Below are positions 50,778-64,000 of a stretch of DNA of 64,000 nt, one piece after another (position 1 is the stretch's first letter; each line of letters begins with the position of its first letter). The notes under the pieces are model-generated. The model saw nothing but the letters and a program-made list of their open reading frames with translations. It ran no database searches and was not told the origin of the DNA. Source of the DNA: JANNSX01 sp963741525 (GTDB lineage: Bacteria > Pseudomonadota > Alphaproteobacteria > Rhizobiales > Hyphomicrobiaceae); NCBI GenBank assembly GCA_963741525.1, contig CAVUIW010000020.1, positions 325,368-389,367 on the forward strand. The letters are read 5' to 3'. Both the position numbers and the translations under genes were made by a program.

Positions 50778-51977
50778 TCACAGCATGAAGTCCGCGGCGG
50801 TGAGCAGCACGAATCCCGTCAGCCTGATGACGAACTCGGCCGCTGTGTCGCCGTCGATATCGGCGAGTATGATCGTGCGATCTTGTCCACTTTCCACGGC
50901 GAACCCAAAGGTAATTTCAGGGGCGGCAAGCGTGAATGGTGCGTTGCCGCCGTTCAAGAACACAAATTGCGGGCCGGCTACTCTGCCGATGTCAATTATG
51001 TCGGCGCCTTGTTCGAAATCAGTAATGAAATCCGAGGTCAATGCCGGCGTCTGCGTTTCGCTCGAGAACATGAACGTGTCCGCTCCTGCCCGGCCGGTCA
51101 GGGTGTCGCTGCCTCCGCCGCCGTATAGAATGTTGTTGGCGGCATTGCCACTTAGCGTGTCGTCGTCGCGGCTGCCACTGCCACGATAAATGTTCTCGAT
51201 ACTGCTATAGGTATCGCCAACAGCCTCGGCACCGATATTGTTACTGGGGTTCGAGAGATCGACAGTGATACTGCCGGAAAGAGTATACCCGACCGAATCG
51301 GAACCGATGCCGCCAATAAGTCTGTCGGCGCCCGCGCCGCCTGTCAGGGAATCGTCGCCAGTTCCACCATCAAGGGTGTCTTTGCCGGTTCCGCCGTCGA
51401 GATAGTCGGTTCCGATGCCGCCGAGCAGCATGTCGCTGCCCGCCCCGCCACTGAGCGAATCGTCACCCGCGCCGCCAGTGAAAATGTTGTTGATCGCCGA
51501 CGTCTCGCTGCCCTCTATTCGATCCAGGAAGGGACTGCCGATCACATTCTCAATCCCAGTCAAGACCTCCTCTACTGTGCCATTGCCACTTTCGGCGAAA
51601 TACACCGAGCGAGCGTTGCCATTATCGGTAAAGATGACATCCATATTGCTCGGCGTAGCGGAAAAGTCTGCGGTGTCTACGCCTGCGCCGCCGCGGAATG
51701 TGTCGACGCCTCTGCCGCCGGCGAGGATATCGTTGCCAGTTCCACCGTCGAGTAAATCGTTGCCGTTACCGCCGTTCAGTTTGTCGTTGCCGGTTCCGCC
51801 GAACAGCCTGTCGTTGCCGTCCTCACCGAAGAGGAAGTCGATACCAGTGCCGCCCAAGAGAACGTCGTTGCCAACGCGACCCAAGAGGGTATCGCTGCCG
51901 CCCAGTCCGGAAATGACGTCCGCCCCGCTCGTACCCGCCAGGCGATTTCGAAGCGCGTTCCCGATGATCCTCGCCAC
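50778..51977 (-). CDS. RTX (hemolysin-type calcium-binding) repeat protein
   Basis: Protein of 399 residues made largely of GGxGxD nonapeptides. One block spans about residues 20-95 (GNDRLFGGTGNDKLNGGNGN) and a second about 165-230 (GGAGDDSLSGGAGSDMLLGG), with a shorter third near 285. The C-terminus (DFITDFEQGADIIDIG, then a hydrophobic end LLTAADFML) is typical of proteins exported by type I secretion, folding with calcium outside. No secretion genes are nearby. GTG start at 51977 with AAGGA. No enzymatic domain is seen, so it may be structural or adhesive. Confidence 0.9.
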   Translation of the reverse strand: MARIIGNALRNRLAGTSGADVISGLGGSDTLLGRVGNDVLLGGTGIDFLFGEDGNDRLFGGTGNDKLNGGNGNDLLDGGTGNDILAGGRGVDTFRGGAGVDTADFSATPSNMDVIFTDNGNARSVYFAESGNGTVEEVLTGIENVIGSPFLDRIEGSETSAINNIFTGGAGDDSLSGGAGSDMLLGGIGTDYLDGGTGKDTLDGGTGDDSLTGGAGADRLIGGIGSDSVGYTLSGSITVDLSNPSNNIGAEAVGDTYSSIENIYRGSGSRDDDTLSGNAANNILYGGGGSDTLTGRAGADTFMFSSETQTPALTSDFITDFEQGADIIDIGRVAGPQFVFLNGGNAPFTLAAPEITFGFAVESGQDRTIILADIDGDTAAEFVIRLTGFVLLTAADFML

Positions 51978-52105
51978 GATTGAGGTCCTTGAAATTGTCT
52001 ATTGGGAAGTCCGGCTGGGATGATACGAGTTGTACGCTCAATAGCCAAGGCTAGGGTCATTCCGTTCTTCGTTGAATCAGGTCGGCACCCTAGAGCATTT
52101 TTCGA

Positions 52106-52546
52106 TCATACGCGATCATATCCTGCGTTGTGGAAGTAGCCCTGGCAATCTTGCGCGGTGATCTTTGGAAGGGCGTCGGCGATGGCTTGATCGAGAGCCG
52201 GAATGGTCCGCGCCGCGACCTTCTTCAGAAACGCCTTGAGCTGAGCGAAGGCGTTCTCGATCGGATTGAGATCGGGCGAATATCCCGGTAGATAGCGCAA
52301 CTGTGCGCCATGGGCCTCGATGGCCTCTCTGACGCGTTCCGGCTTGTGCGCCGGCAGATTGTCCATGACGACGACGTCGCCGGGCTTGAGCGTCGGCGCC
52401 AGGCCTTGCTCGATCCAGGCGTGGAACGCCACGCCGTCCATGGCGCCGTCGAGCACCATCGGCGCCGTCATGCCGCCAATGCGCAGGCCGCCGACGAAAA
52501 CCTCGCAACGACCCGCACTCCTGGCCGAGCGCCAACGCTCCCACAA
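52106..52546 (-). pseudogene. IS630-family transposase remnant (C-terminal part)
   Basis: Reads VFVGGLRIGGMTAPMVLDGA, then GDVVVMDNLPAHKPERVREA (catalytic Asp) and YLPGYSPDLNPIENAFAQLK (final acidic residue), ending GYFHNAGYDRV. This is the DDE core and end of an IS630 transposase. The N-terminal half, including the helix-turn-helix and first Asp, is missing: the recognisable part stops near 52505, and the IS4-type element begins at 52569. It is dead. Confidence 0.88.
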
Positions 52547-53694
52547 TCATACCCGCGATCCTCACCGGCTTTCAATTACCCACATTTCGAGCCTCACCGA
52601 TCTCAGCTCCAAGTCCGATATCCGTTAGGCGGACGAGACCGCGCCAGATGACGACAATGCCGGGTGGGGGATCGCTGGCGCGGGCGAGATATCCGCCGAG
52701 GCGGGCAAGCTTCGTGACGTAGTGAGCCAGTGTGCCGGAACGACATCGTCGGTTGCCGGTCCCCTCGACGAGTTCGTCAAGGAGATTGATCTCGGAATTG
52801 GTCAAGGCGATGTCCGGTCGCGCGTCGGGTTCGGCGCGGGCGATCATGGTCAGCCACAGGACACGCCAGCTGATGATGCAGAACAGTGCCAGCAGGTTCG
52901 CGATCCGGTCAGCGGTCCGCAGCTTGGAGGCTTCCGCCCTGCAGCCACTCTTCAATACCTTGTGGAAGACCTCGATCTTCCAGCGCATCGCGTACCAGTT
53001 GATCTTCTCGATTGCTTCCTGCCGGGTCCGCACAGGCAAGTCGGTGATCAGTTTCCACTCGATCGGCCTGCGGCCTCGGGGGCAGTTGCGCTCGATCGCG
53101 TGTAAGTTCGTGAGACGCAAGGGTGGATATCGCGTTTGTTTGCCGATCGGCGGCTGCACGATGATCCGCTTGAACCTCAACTCGAGAGCGGCGCGGGTAA
53201 CCTCCCCTTTCTCGTCGCGGAACTCGACATGATGCAGGCCTCTGACCTGAACCTCCTCCATTTCCGTTGCGATCGTGTGCTTGCCATCTCCGGCAAGCCG
53301 ATCCACGCATGTTCGCACGAGAAAATGAGCGCCGAGATCCTGGCTCAGACAATAGAGCTCGTAGATGTCGCTCTCCCGGTCGCCGACATGCACGCAGCGC
53401 TCGGGCGCACCCAGGTGGTCCAGGGACTGCCGCAGGTTTTCTAACCAGCGGAAGCTTTCCTTCTTTTCGATCGGCACACGCGTCGGATTGATCTTCCGCT
53501 TGAGCTGAGCGGTGCCCTTGAACTTCTTTCGCGTCCAGAACTTCACGGCCGAGAGGCCAAGTGGCAGTCCCTCGGTCGTGACGGCGAGGCTGGAATGCAT
53601 GAGCATGCCGCAAACGGTGTGATGGCGCAGCCGGCCACGTTTGTCGCGGCCGCTGTTCACGCTCTTGGTCATGCCGATCTGGCCGGACGCTTCG

Positions 53695-55163
53695 GTCGTG
53701 TCCCCGCCCGTGGTGTAAGAGCGGCTATCATGGCCTGAGCATGAGGTTGGCTCGGGCCGTTGCTCAGACCGCCCCGATGCGGTGCGGCTTCGCCTGTGGA
53801 TCATCGCCGATCTGAGCGAGCTTTTCCAGGCTCATGTAGCGGCTGCGCGCGGCTGCCCATTCGTCGTTCTGCTCGAGCAGCATGGCGCCGACGAGACGGA
53901 CGATCGCCGCCTCGTTGGGGAAGATCGCCACGACGTCGGTACGCCGCTTGATCTCGCCGTTGAGCCGTTCGAGCGGATTGGTCGAGTGCAGCTGCGGCCA
54001 ATGCTCTTTTGGGAAGGCGAGATGCGCGAGCACGTCGTCCTCCGCCTCGTCCATCAACGCACCAAGCTTCGGAAAGCGCTCGCGCAGCCGATCGGCCACC
54101 GCGCGCCATTCTTTGCGTGCCGCCTCCTGTGTCTCCTGCGTGAAGGCGGTGCGGATCGCGGCCGCCACCATCGCGCGCTGCTTCTTGCCGGCATGCGCCA
54201 GCGCGTTCCGCATGAAGTGAACGCGGCAGCGCTGCCAGGTTGATTGAAGTACCTTCGCCGCCGCTTTCTTCAAGCCCTCATGCGCATCCGAGATCACGAG
54301 CTTGACGCCCCGAAGCCCGCGCTGTGTCAGCGAGCGCAGAAAGTCCGTCCAGAACGGCTCGGCTTCCGACGGGCCGATCTGCATGCCGAGCATCTCGCGT
54401 CGCCCGTCCATGTTGACGCCGACAGCGATTATCACGGCAACCGAGATGATCCTCCCGGCCTGCCTGACTTTCACATAGGTCGCATCGATCCACAGATACG
54501 GCCAGACGCCTTCGATCGGCCGTGACAGGAACGCGTGCACGCGCTCGTCGATCTCCTCACACAGCCGGGAGACCTGGCTCTTCGAGATGCCGGTCATCCC
54601 CATGGCTTTGACGAGATCATCGACCGATCGCGTCGAGACGCCGTGCACGTAGGCTTCCTGGATCACGGCGGTGAGCGCCTTTTCGGAAGCCCGGCGCGGC
54701 TCCAGGAAGGCTGGGAAGTAGCTGCCTTTGCGAAGCTTGGGGATCTCCAGCTCGACCGTCCCGGCGCGCGTCTCCCAGCTCCGCTCGCGATAGCCGTTGC
54801 GATGGTTGGTGCGAGACGCCGAGCGCTCACCGTGCGCGGCGCCCGTCAGGCCCACGACCTCCATGTCCATCATGCGGTTGGCGACGTAGGCCATCATCTC
54901 CCTGAGGAGATCATCGTCCGAGCCCTTCTCAATGAGGGTCTTCAGGTTCATTCTGTCGATCGTCATGGTTCGCTCTCCTGGTTGCGTTTTGGACTTCGCA
55001 ACCCGAGCCAACCTCGATTCGGACCATGACAGCTTCCCCACCCGGCGCCGCTGTGGACGCCTTGGGGAAAAGGCTCACGCAGGGTTCCTCTCCGCTCGGC
55101 CTACGGCCTCACGCCGACAAACCCCGCTGTCTCCGCTGCTACACCACGTCCGGGGACGCCACC
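53695..55163 (-). mobile_element. IS256-family insertion sequence
   Basis: A 1469-bp element. Its ends, GTCGTGTCCCCGCCCGTGGT and, read inward from the right, GTGGCGTCCCCGGACGTGGT, are imperfect inverted repeats continuing to TGTA(A/G). The 9-mer GACGCTTCG flanks it at 53686-53694 and 55164-55172 as a target duplication, 8-9 bp being usual for the family. It carries one complete transposase gene, so it may be active. Confidence 0.9.
53764..54966 (-). CDS. IS256-family transposase (mutator type)
   Basis: Intact DDE transposase of 400 residues. TNHRNGYRERSWETRAGTVE near residue 55, the first catalytic Asp in YLWIDATYVKVRQAG, the second in LVISDAHEGLKKAAAKVL, CRVHFMRNALAH, and the final Glu in STNPLERLNGEIKRRTDVVA. 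Full family length. I chose the ATG at 54966, after GGAGAGCGAACC; the frame is open to 55041. It is complete and lies within matched ends and a target duplication. Confidence 0.95.
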   Translation of the reverse strand: MTIDRMNLKTLIEKGSDDDLLREMMAYVANRMMDMEVVGLTGAAHGERSASRTNHRNGYRERSWETRAGTVELEIPKLRKGSYFPAFLEPRRASEKALTAVIQEAYVHGVSTRSVDDLVKAMGMTGISKSQVSRLCEEIDERVHAFLSRPIEGVWPYLWIDATYVKVRQAGRIISVAVIIAVGVNMDGRREMLGMQIGPSEAEPFWTDFLRSLTQRGLRGVKLVISDAHEGLKKAAAKVLQSTWQRCRVHFMRNALAHAGKKQRAMVAAAIRTAFTQETQEAARKEWRAVADRLRERFPKLGALMDEAEDDVLAHLAFPKEHWPQLHSTNPLERLNGEIKRRTDVVAIFPNEAAIVRLVGAMLLEQNDEWAAARSRYMSLEKLAQIGDDPQAKPHRIGAV

Positions 55164-55710
55164 GACGCTTCGCGTTGGTAGACGAATTCGGTCGTGTCCT
55201 GGATCAGCAGGACGGGACCGCAGCTTGCGGCAAACCGGCTGCGCGTCGCCGCAAAGTGCCCTTTCAGAATTTCGGATTCCTCGACGCGATCATTCGCGAG
55301 AAAGCGATAAGCTGCCTTCGTGCTCGCCCAGTCGTGGCAGGCATAGGGAATGCTCTCGCCCATGCCGTCGCTGATCTGCCGGATCAAATCGCCAAATGGG
55401 TGTCCGAGCCGTGCGTCCTTGAAGGCGGACTCATCGATCTCGCCTTCGGTCCAGTGTCTGTTTCCGCTCACAGACCCGCCTTCGGGCGCCTGCGATTTAG
55501 TCTCCAAATCCCATTTCGTCGCCAAGAAGCACCTCGTCACATCGAATCAGGTGCTCGACAATAAATCACAACCGATTCCACCAATTCAACAATTCTGCTT
55601 GGCGACAATCCAAGGGCAATCAGCGACTTGTGGGTAATTGAAAGCCTCACCGGAGGCTTACCGCGAAAACTGCGCCGCAAGCCGTCAACGTGTGAGCGGG
55701 GCAACGCTTA

Positions 55711-55750
55711 CGAAAAAACAACAAAGGCCTCGCGCCGTGAGGCGGAGGCC
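55711..55750 (-). terminator. Terminator of the rRNA operon
   Basis: On the minus strand GGCCTC ... GAGGCC (arms 55745-55750 and 55726-55731, with inner CGCC/GGCG) is followed by TTTGTTGTTTTTT. It lies 70 bases after the 5S gene. Confidence 0.8.
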
Positions 55751-55822
55751 CTTGATGAGGTTCGCATGTGTCGAGGAGAATTTCTCGAAGAAACTTGAGC
55801 GATCTCGCGGCACTTCTTTGTA

Positions 55823-55942
55823 GACCTGGCAACGACCTACTCTCCCGCATCCATTGTGATGCAGTACCATTGGCGCTGGAGCGTTTCACGGCCGAGTTCG
55901 GGATGGGATCGGGTGCAGCCACTCCGCCAGTATCACCAGGTC
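55823..55942 (-). rRNA. rrf: 5S ribosomal RNA
   Basis: The minus strand starts GACCTGGTGATACTGGCGGA and ends CGTTGCCAGGTC, with the ends pairing, about 120 nt. It contains the usual CGAACTCGGCCGTGAAACGC core. A further 14-bp perfect stem outside it (55808-55821 and 55944-55957) probably forms the processing site for RNase. Confidence 0.95.
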
Positions 55943-56000
55943 GACAAAGAAGTGCCGGGAACTATATCTGGTCTTCCTTAGATTGAGCGGGCGTTTTCTA

Positions 56001-56025
56001 GGAAGACCGCTTCGCACTTTTCCGG
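56001..56025. repeat. Palindromic element inside the 23S-5S spacer
   Basis: GGAAGACCGCTTCGCACTTT then TCCGG, matching 29978-30003 with one difference. It lies in the transcribed spacer between 23S and 5S, within a wider GCGGGC/GCCCGC pairing (about 55987-56050). Confidence 0.7.
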
Positions 56026-56149
56026 ATGCGCGCTCTAATTCAGAGCCCGCCGCCAAGAAAGTTGCCTCGCGATCTTTCGAACGCTCACTCGCACTCGTCC
56101 CGGACGCGCATCGCCTAAGCGATACCCGTCACATGGGCATTGATAATGA

Positions 56150-58976
<2,827 letters not shown>

Positions 58977-59266
58977 ATTAACAATGCTCACCCCCTTAAA
59001 CCTCGCGCGCACCACCCTCGATAAGCGGTCGCCTTCGAGCCTTAAGCTCGGCGGGACAAACATTGGATTCAGAAAGACCTGCTATGCTTCTTCGAGACTG
59101 ACCCGACATGGACAACTTGCGATGCAGCCATGGCCCGGCTAGGTCGGATCCACAGTTTGTGGATCTCAGGTCAATCTCCTCTTCACGATGCGAAAAATTC
59201 GGCGGCGACGTATCGCCGGCGAAAACGGTTCTCAACTGCAGAACATGTGGAAGCACGCCACGGCTT

Positions 59267-59342
59267 TGGTGGAGCCAGACGGGATCGAACCGACGACCTC
59301 CTGCTTGCAAAGCAGGCGCTCTCCCAACTGAGCTATGGCCCC
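59267..59342 (-). tRNA. tRNA-Ala (anticodon TGC)
   Basis: On the minus strand GGGGCCATAGCTCAGTTGGG opens the acceptor and D arm; the anticodon arm is CTGCTTTGCAAGCAG with TGC, the T arm GTCGGTTCGATCCCGTC-like, and CCA is encoded. Standard position between tRNA-Ile and 23S. Confidence 0.97.
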
Positions 59343-59443
59343 GATCCGGCGTCGCGTTGGCTGAGATGCCGATCAGGCATCCGAAGCGCCAATCAATCGG
59401 CGCGGGTGTGAAGTGGACACCCAAAGCGCCAAGCCAATAAGCA

Positions 59444-59520
59444 TGGTGGGCCTGGCTAGATTTGAACTAGCGACCTCACGCTTATCAAGCGCGCGCTCTA
59501 ACCAACTGAGCTACAGGCCC
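59444..59520 (-). tRNA. tRNA-Ile (anticodon GAT)
   Basis: On the minus strand GGGCCTGTAGCTCAGTTGGT, an anticodon arm with CTTGATAAG, T arm TAGTTCAAATCTA, acceptor CAGGCCC and encoded CCA; 77 nt. First tRNA of the 16S-23S spacer. Confidence 0.97.
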
Positions 59521-59673
59521 CAAACCTGATAGCGTGCGTTCTGCAGAAGAAAGAGAAACGAAGACGGCGGCGTCCCGCGTTTAGTTTGGCGGGATCTGGT
59601 TGGGTAACCAGTCCCTTTGTCCCAAGTAAAACCGATACGTCGACCGGCCGAAACCGGCGTCCGTGAAGGTTTT

Positions 59674-61158
<1,485 letters not shown>

Positions 61159-61540
61159 GTTGCATGTTTGATTCTGGTTTGCATTCCGGCGAACCGGAAT
61201 GCGGTAACTGCGTAACGGGTCCCACCACGCATTGAACTCTCGGTCCGAAGACCTCAAATCCAAAGGTGTAGGTTTGAAACGCAGTCTAGCCAGAGTCTTT
61301 TGCAGTCCGCCCCGAAGGGCTGACTCGCCAGGACCCCGCCGCCTGCGTTTCTCTTTCTTCGATTCACTTGTCAAAGAGCGCTTTGGAGCCGACACTTCCC
61401 GCCCAGGGACCAACAAGGCCCCTGATTGGGAACGACCAAGACCGTCTCCGAGAAAGCCTCGGATCAAGTCCGGTTGGTGTTCTAGAGAGTCTGCCCAAAG
61501 GCGCGCAAGCGATCAACAATCGCCCGCGCAGCGTTGGAGG

Positions 61541-61569
61541 AATAAACCAAACCTCGTTTCCCGTGTCAA
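61541..61569 (-). promoter_or_regulatory. rRNA operon promoter
   Basis: On the minus strand TTGACA (61564-61569) and TTTATT (61541-61546) are 17 bases apart, a near-consensus sigma-70 pair. It is about 385 bases before the 16S 5' end. The spacer 61159-61540 is the transcribed leader; I see no gene in it. Confidence 0.75.
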
Positions 61570-61697
61570 CACCCATCTCAAGTTTTTTTTCGCGATCCAC
61601 AGGAATGGGCGGAAATGCTGGAGGATAAGGGCCAAACACAATCCTGCCCAAATATGATGGCGCACTCGCCTCGGCTGAAAATCTGCCCGCAATCTGC

Positions 61698-63847
61698 GTG
61701 ATTCGACCATTTTTCCGCCGGTCGACTTATGACGGAACTGGGCAAGGGGATATGCGCCAGGGCTTGTTGCCGGGCGGGGACGGGGTAATTTTGGCATATG
61801 ACAGGCAATTGCCGGTTCCGTACCGGCGCGCCGGTACGGCCGTGGCGACGCGCTCGAGCAGGCGTCCTTTGCCCCACGTCTATCTTGGCGGCGCACGCAA
61901 GCTGCGGCCGGGCAAGGATGCGGGCCAAGCCGAACTTCTCCATGGTTCCCGGTTCAAATGGCTGATCAGCAGCCTGCTGGTCGGCTCGGTAGGGGCGATC
62001 GCGATCGGCTTGGTGCTGTTCGGCTCTCTCGACCCCAATGTCCGGCAGAATAGCCTCGTGGCCGACCTGGAAAAGGCCTCCAAGGACGTTTTCGAAACCT
62101 CGACGATCCCGCAGCGCAAGTCCGAGGCGAGCCTCTCGGGCATCAAGATGGACAAGTTGCTGCTGACGCCTGAAGGCCTCGTCACCAAACACATCATCCA
62201 AGAGCATGTCCGCCAGCAGCTCGGCACGCGCGAGAAGATCGCCATCAAGTCCTTCGCGCGCGTCGTCGCCCAGCTGGCGACGGCCCCACCGAACAAGGCC
62301 GAGGAAATTCCACCGTTCAATCCAGTCTCGCTCTATGCCAACGTGAAGGCCGGCGGCACCGGCCCGCAAGCGAGTTCGTCCGATCGGCTCGCCTCTCAGG
62401 TTCTCGACCTCGTCGGCGGCGTGCTTCCGAGCGAGGATGCCCAGAGCCTCGCCGAGGAGGACATCCAACGGATCGTCGCGCTGGCGGCCGCCGAGGAGCT
62501 ACCGCTCGACGATACTGACGGGCGCAGCGCCTGCCGATCCCGCCGCGCCGGCCGTGCTCCCCGAGCTCGGCGATATCGCGGCGCTCGGCGAAGGGTCGAG
62601 CCAGCCACCGGTCGTACCCGGCGACGCCCACACCGCCATTCTCGTCAAGAACATCTTCGATAGCGACACGGCGCCGAAGATCGAGGGACAGGAGGTGGCG
62701 GCGATCGCGCACCAAGGCCGGCGACAAGCTCGGAGACATCCTCAAGCAGAACGGCATACCGGCGAGCACCATCCGGCAGATCGTTACCGCTGCCAAAACC
62801 GTGGTCGACACCGACATCCTGCTCGAGGGCCAAGAAGTCCGGCTGACCCGCGTGCCCGCGACAGCCGGTTCCGATCAGATGATAATGTCATCCGTCGCCG
62901 TCTTCTCGGCCGGGCAGGGCCATGTCGTGACGGTTGCACGGAGCGAGGCGGGCGACTATTTCGCGTCCGACACGCCGATTGCCGCAACAATGCTCGCCGC
63001 GCAAACGGGATCGCGCCGGCGCGCCTCGCTCTATCAGAGCCTCTACGCCGCGGCCAGCCATCAGGGCATGACGCCGGACATGATCATGCGGGTTCTGAGG
63101 ACCTACGCCTACGACGTCGACTTCCAGCGCCGGGTCGGCCCGGGCGACACGTTCGAAGCCTTCTTCGATGTCCCCGCCGAGGAGCCGGTTTCGACAACTC
63201 CCGGCGAACTTCTTTTCACCTCGCTCACCGTCGGGGGCGAGACGCGCAAGTTCTACCGGTTCCGGACGCCGGACGGGCTCGTCGACTACTACGACGAGCA
63301 AGGCAACAACGCGAAGAAGTTCCTCAATCGCAAGCCCATTCGCGGTGCCGATGTCCGCTACACATCCGGTTTCGGCATGCGTCTGCATCCGCTTCTCAAG
63401 ATCCGCCGCATGCACACGGGCGCCGATTGGGCGGCGGCGAAGGGCACGCCGATCCTGGCCGCTGGAACCGGCATCATCGAGGAGTTCGGCCGCAAGGGCG
63501 GCAACGGAAACTACATCCGCATCAAGCATGCGAACGGCTATCAGACGGCCTACTCGCATCTCTCCCGTTATGCTTCGGGACTTGCCGCCGGAATGAAAGT
63601 CAATCAGGGCGACATCATCGGCTATGTCGGTTCCACCGGCTTGTCGTCGGGCCCGCATCTGCATTTCGAGGTGCTGGTCAACAGCAAGTACGTCGATCCC
63701 ATGACCATCCAGGTCGGCCGCGAGCGCCAGCTCACCGGCAAGCTGCTCGCCGACTTCCAGAAAGAGCGTCTGAAGATCGAGGAGATGATGGCCCGCTCTC
63801 CGGTGTCGACGCAGATCGCTGCAAAGGCGGAGGAGACTGGTGGTTGA
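61698..63847 (+). CDS. M23 family metallopeptidase (cell-wall endopeptidase), frameshifted
   Basis: Large envelope peptidase. A cytoplasmic N-terminus of about 90 residues precedes one transmembrane helix (FKWLISSLLVGSVGAIAIGL). The periplasmic part has an OapA/LysM-like stretch (GDKLGDILKQNGIPASTIRQ) and a catalytic M23 domain: GMRLHPLLKIRRMHTGADWA (zinc His and Asp) and SSGPHLHFEVL (final His pair). Two extra bases, near 62520 and at about 62710, break the frame; without them there are 716 codons. The exact start is uncertain. It would cut peptidoglycan cross-links during growth or division. Confidence 0.85.
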
Positions 63848-64000
63848 TCGCCGAGGACGATCGCCGGTGCATGCTCCGTGCGCACCCGATCGGCTCGAAA
63901 ATGATCGGCTATCTCTCGAGGCGATCGGCATCGAGACGATTGCCGATCGGGCTAAGTCCGACGCCGGCGGGTTTGCACTCGGGATCAACGCTCGCCTTGG
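63840..64000 (+). CDS. Possible partial gene at the right edge
   Basis: An open frame from a GTG at 63840, overlapping the M23 stop (GGTGGTTGA), runs off the window and reads RLENDRLSLEAIGIETIADR. It has no recognised domain and is too short to judge. The minus strand is also open here. Confidence 0.25.
   Translation, partial: MVDRRGRSPVHAPCAPDRLENDRLSLEAIGIETIADRAKSDAGGFALGINARL

Larger units (their letters stand above)
52572..55540 (-). pseudogene. IS4-family transposase, split by IS256
   Basis: The N-terminal part (55540 down to about 55164) has the Tn5-like DNA-binding start WTEGEIDESAFKDARLGHPF, ACHDWASTKAAYRFLAND and LLIQDTTEFVYQREAS. The rest (53694 to 52572) has GMTKSVNSGRDKRGRL, HVGDRESDIYELY (second Asp) and the YREK-like WYAMRWKIEVFHKVLKSGC with the final Glu. 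Removing the IS256 element plus one copy of the 9-bp duplication joins the halves in frame (QREASGQIGM), giving an intact enzyme. Confidence 0.9.
52569..55644 (-). mobile_element. IS4-family (Tn5-like) insertion sequence, interrupted by IS256
   Basis: Ends CTTTCAATTACCCACA (52569-52584) and TGTGGGTAATTGAAAG (55629-55644) are perfect 16-bp inverted repeats. The 9-base CCTCACCGG lies directly outside both ends (52560-52568 and 55645-55653), a target duplication of the size made by IS50/Tn5 relatives. Without the IS256 insert and its duplication the element is 1598 bp, normal for the group. It lies between an IS630 remnant and the rRNA operon terminator. Confidence 0.9.

Noticed and set aside
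50778..51977. Regular short repeats suggesting a CRISPR array
   Set aside because: They are coding nonapeptide repeats (GGxGxD) of an RTX protein with no conserved direct repeat and spacer pattern.

Overview
The window is 64 kb of high-GC DNA (about 60-65 % by eye) from an alphaproteobacterium, most likely of the Hyphomicrobiales (Rhizobiales). The gene neighbourhoods point that way: rpmE next to a DUF1465 (RcdA-type) and a DUF1192 gene; secA next to a secreted parvulin, argJ and mutT; comF-grxC-nitrilase-DUF1178; and an rRNA operon in the order 16S-tRNA-Ile-tRNA-Ala-23S-5S. Short palindromic repeats of the kind common in this order fill the spacers. A 16S search, which I could not run, would settle the genus.

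Layout. 1-8.4 kb is catabolic: a Tat-exported peptide-type binding protein cut by the left edge, a giant kinase-M23-phospholyase fusion, an acyl-CoA dehydrogenase, an LprI-like protein, two short-chain dehydrogenases and a 3-hydroxyisobutyrate-type dehydrogenase. 8.7-13.5 kb holds an amino acid/amine permease and a glutamine-synthetase-like ligase, separated by a Fic gene with a dense array of inverted repeats in front of it. 13.5-24.2 kb is mixed metabolism: an iron-sulfur protein, a class II aldolase, CysQ, an M55 aminopeptidase, PhzF, a UDP-glucuronate epimerase type, a PhyH dioxygenase, a haloacid dehalogenase, an MttB-family methyltransferase, a P-loop kinase and an inositol phosphatase. 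24.3-45 kb is largely housekeeping: a MotA/ExbB-OmpA pair, an ABC exporter, rpmE, rcdA-like, a quinone oxidoreductase, an acyl-CoA ligase, an amidohydrolase, secA, a PPIase, argJ, mutT, a Flp pilin, comF, grxC, a nitrilase and DUF1178. 45.7-52 kb carries an amine-oxidase-type flavoprotein, a bacterial voltage-gated sodium-channel homologue, a split transketolase and an RTX repeat protein. 52.1-55.65 kb is a nested insertion-sequence island. 55.7-61.6 kb is a complete rRNA operon on the minus strand, followed by a large cell-wall M23 peptidase.

Two features run through the whole window. First, at least nine conserved genes are broken by single-base indels, mostly insertions. Removing them restores full-length family proteins exactly: seven insertions in the epimerase gene leave 336 perfect codons. 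This looks more like unpolished sequence than gene decay, so frameshifted genes are annotated here as one gene each. Second, the spacers are full of palindromic elements of at least five kinds. One kind has entered a coding region, so that a 60-bp tandem copy encodes the C-terminal tail of the nitrilase.

The observations most worth following are the ATATGTCGA operator-like array in front of the Fic gene, the in-frame palindromic element in the nitrilase, the kinase-M23-phospholyase fusion, a 140-bp MITE-like element with matching ends, and the IS256-in-IS4 nest whose target duplications can both be read directly.
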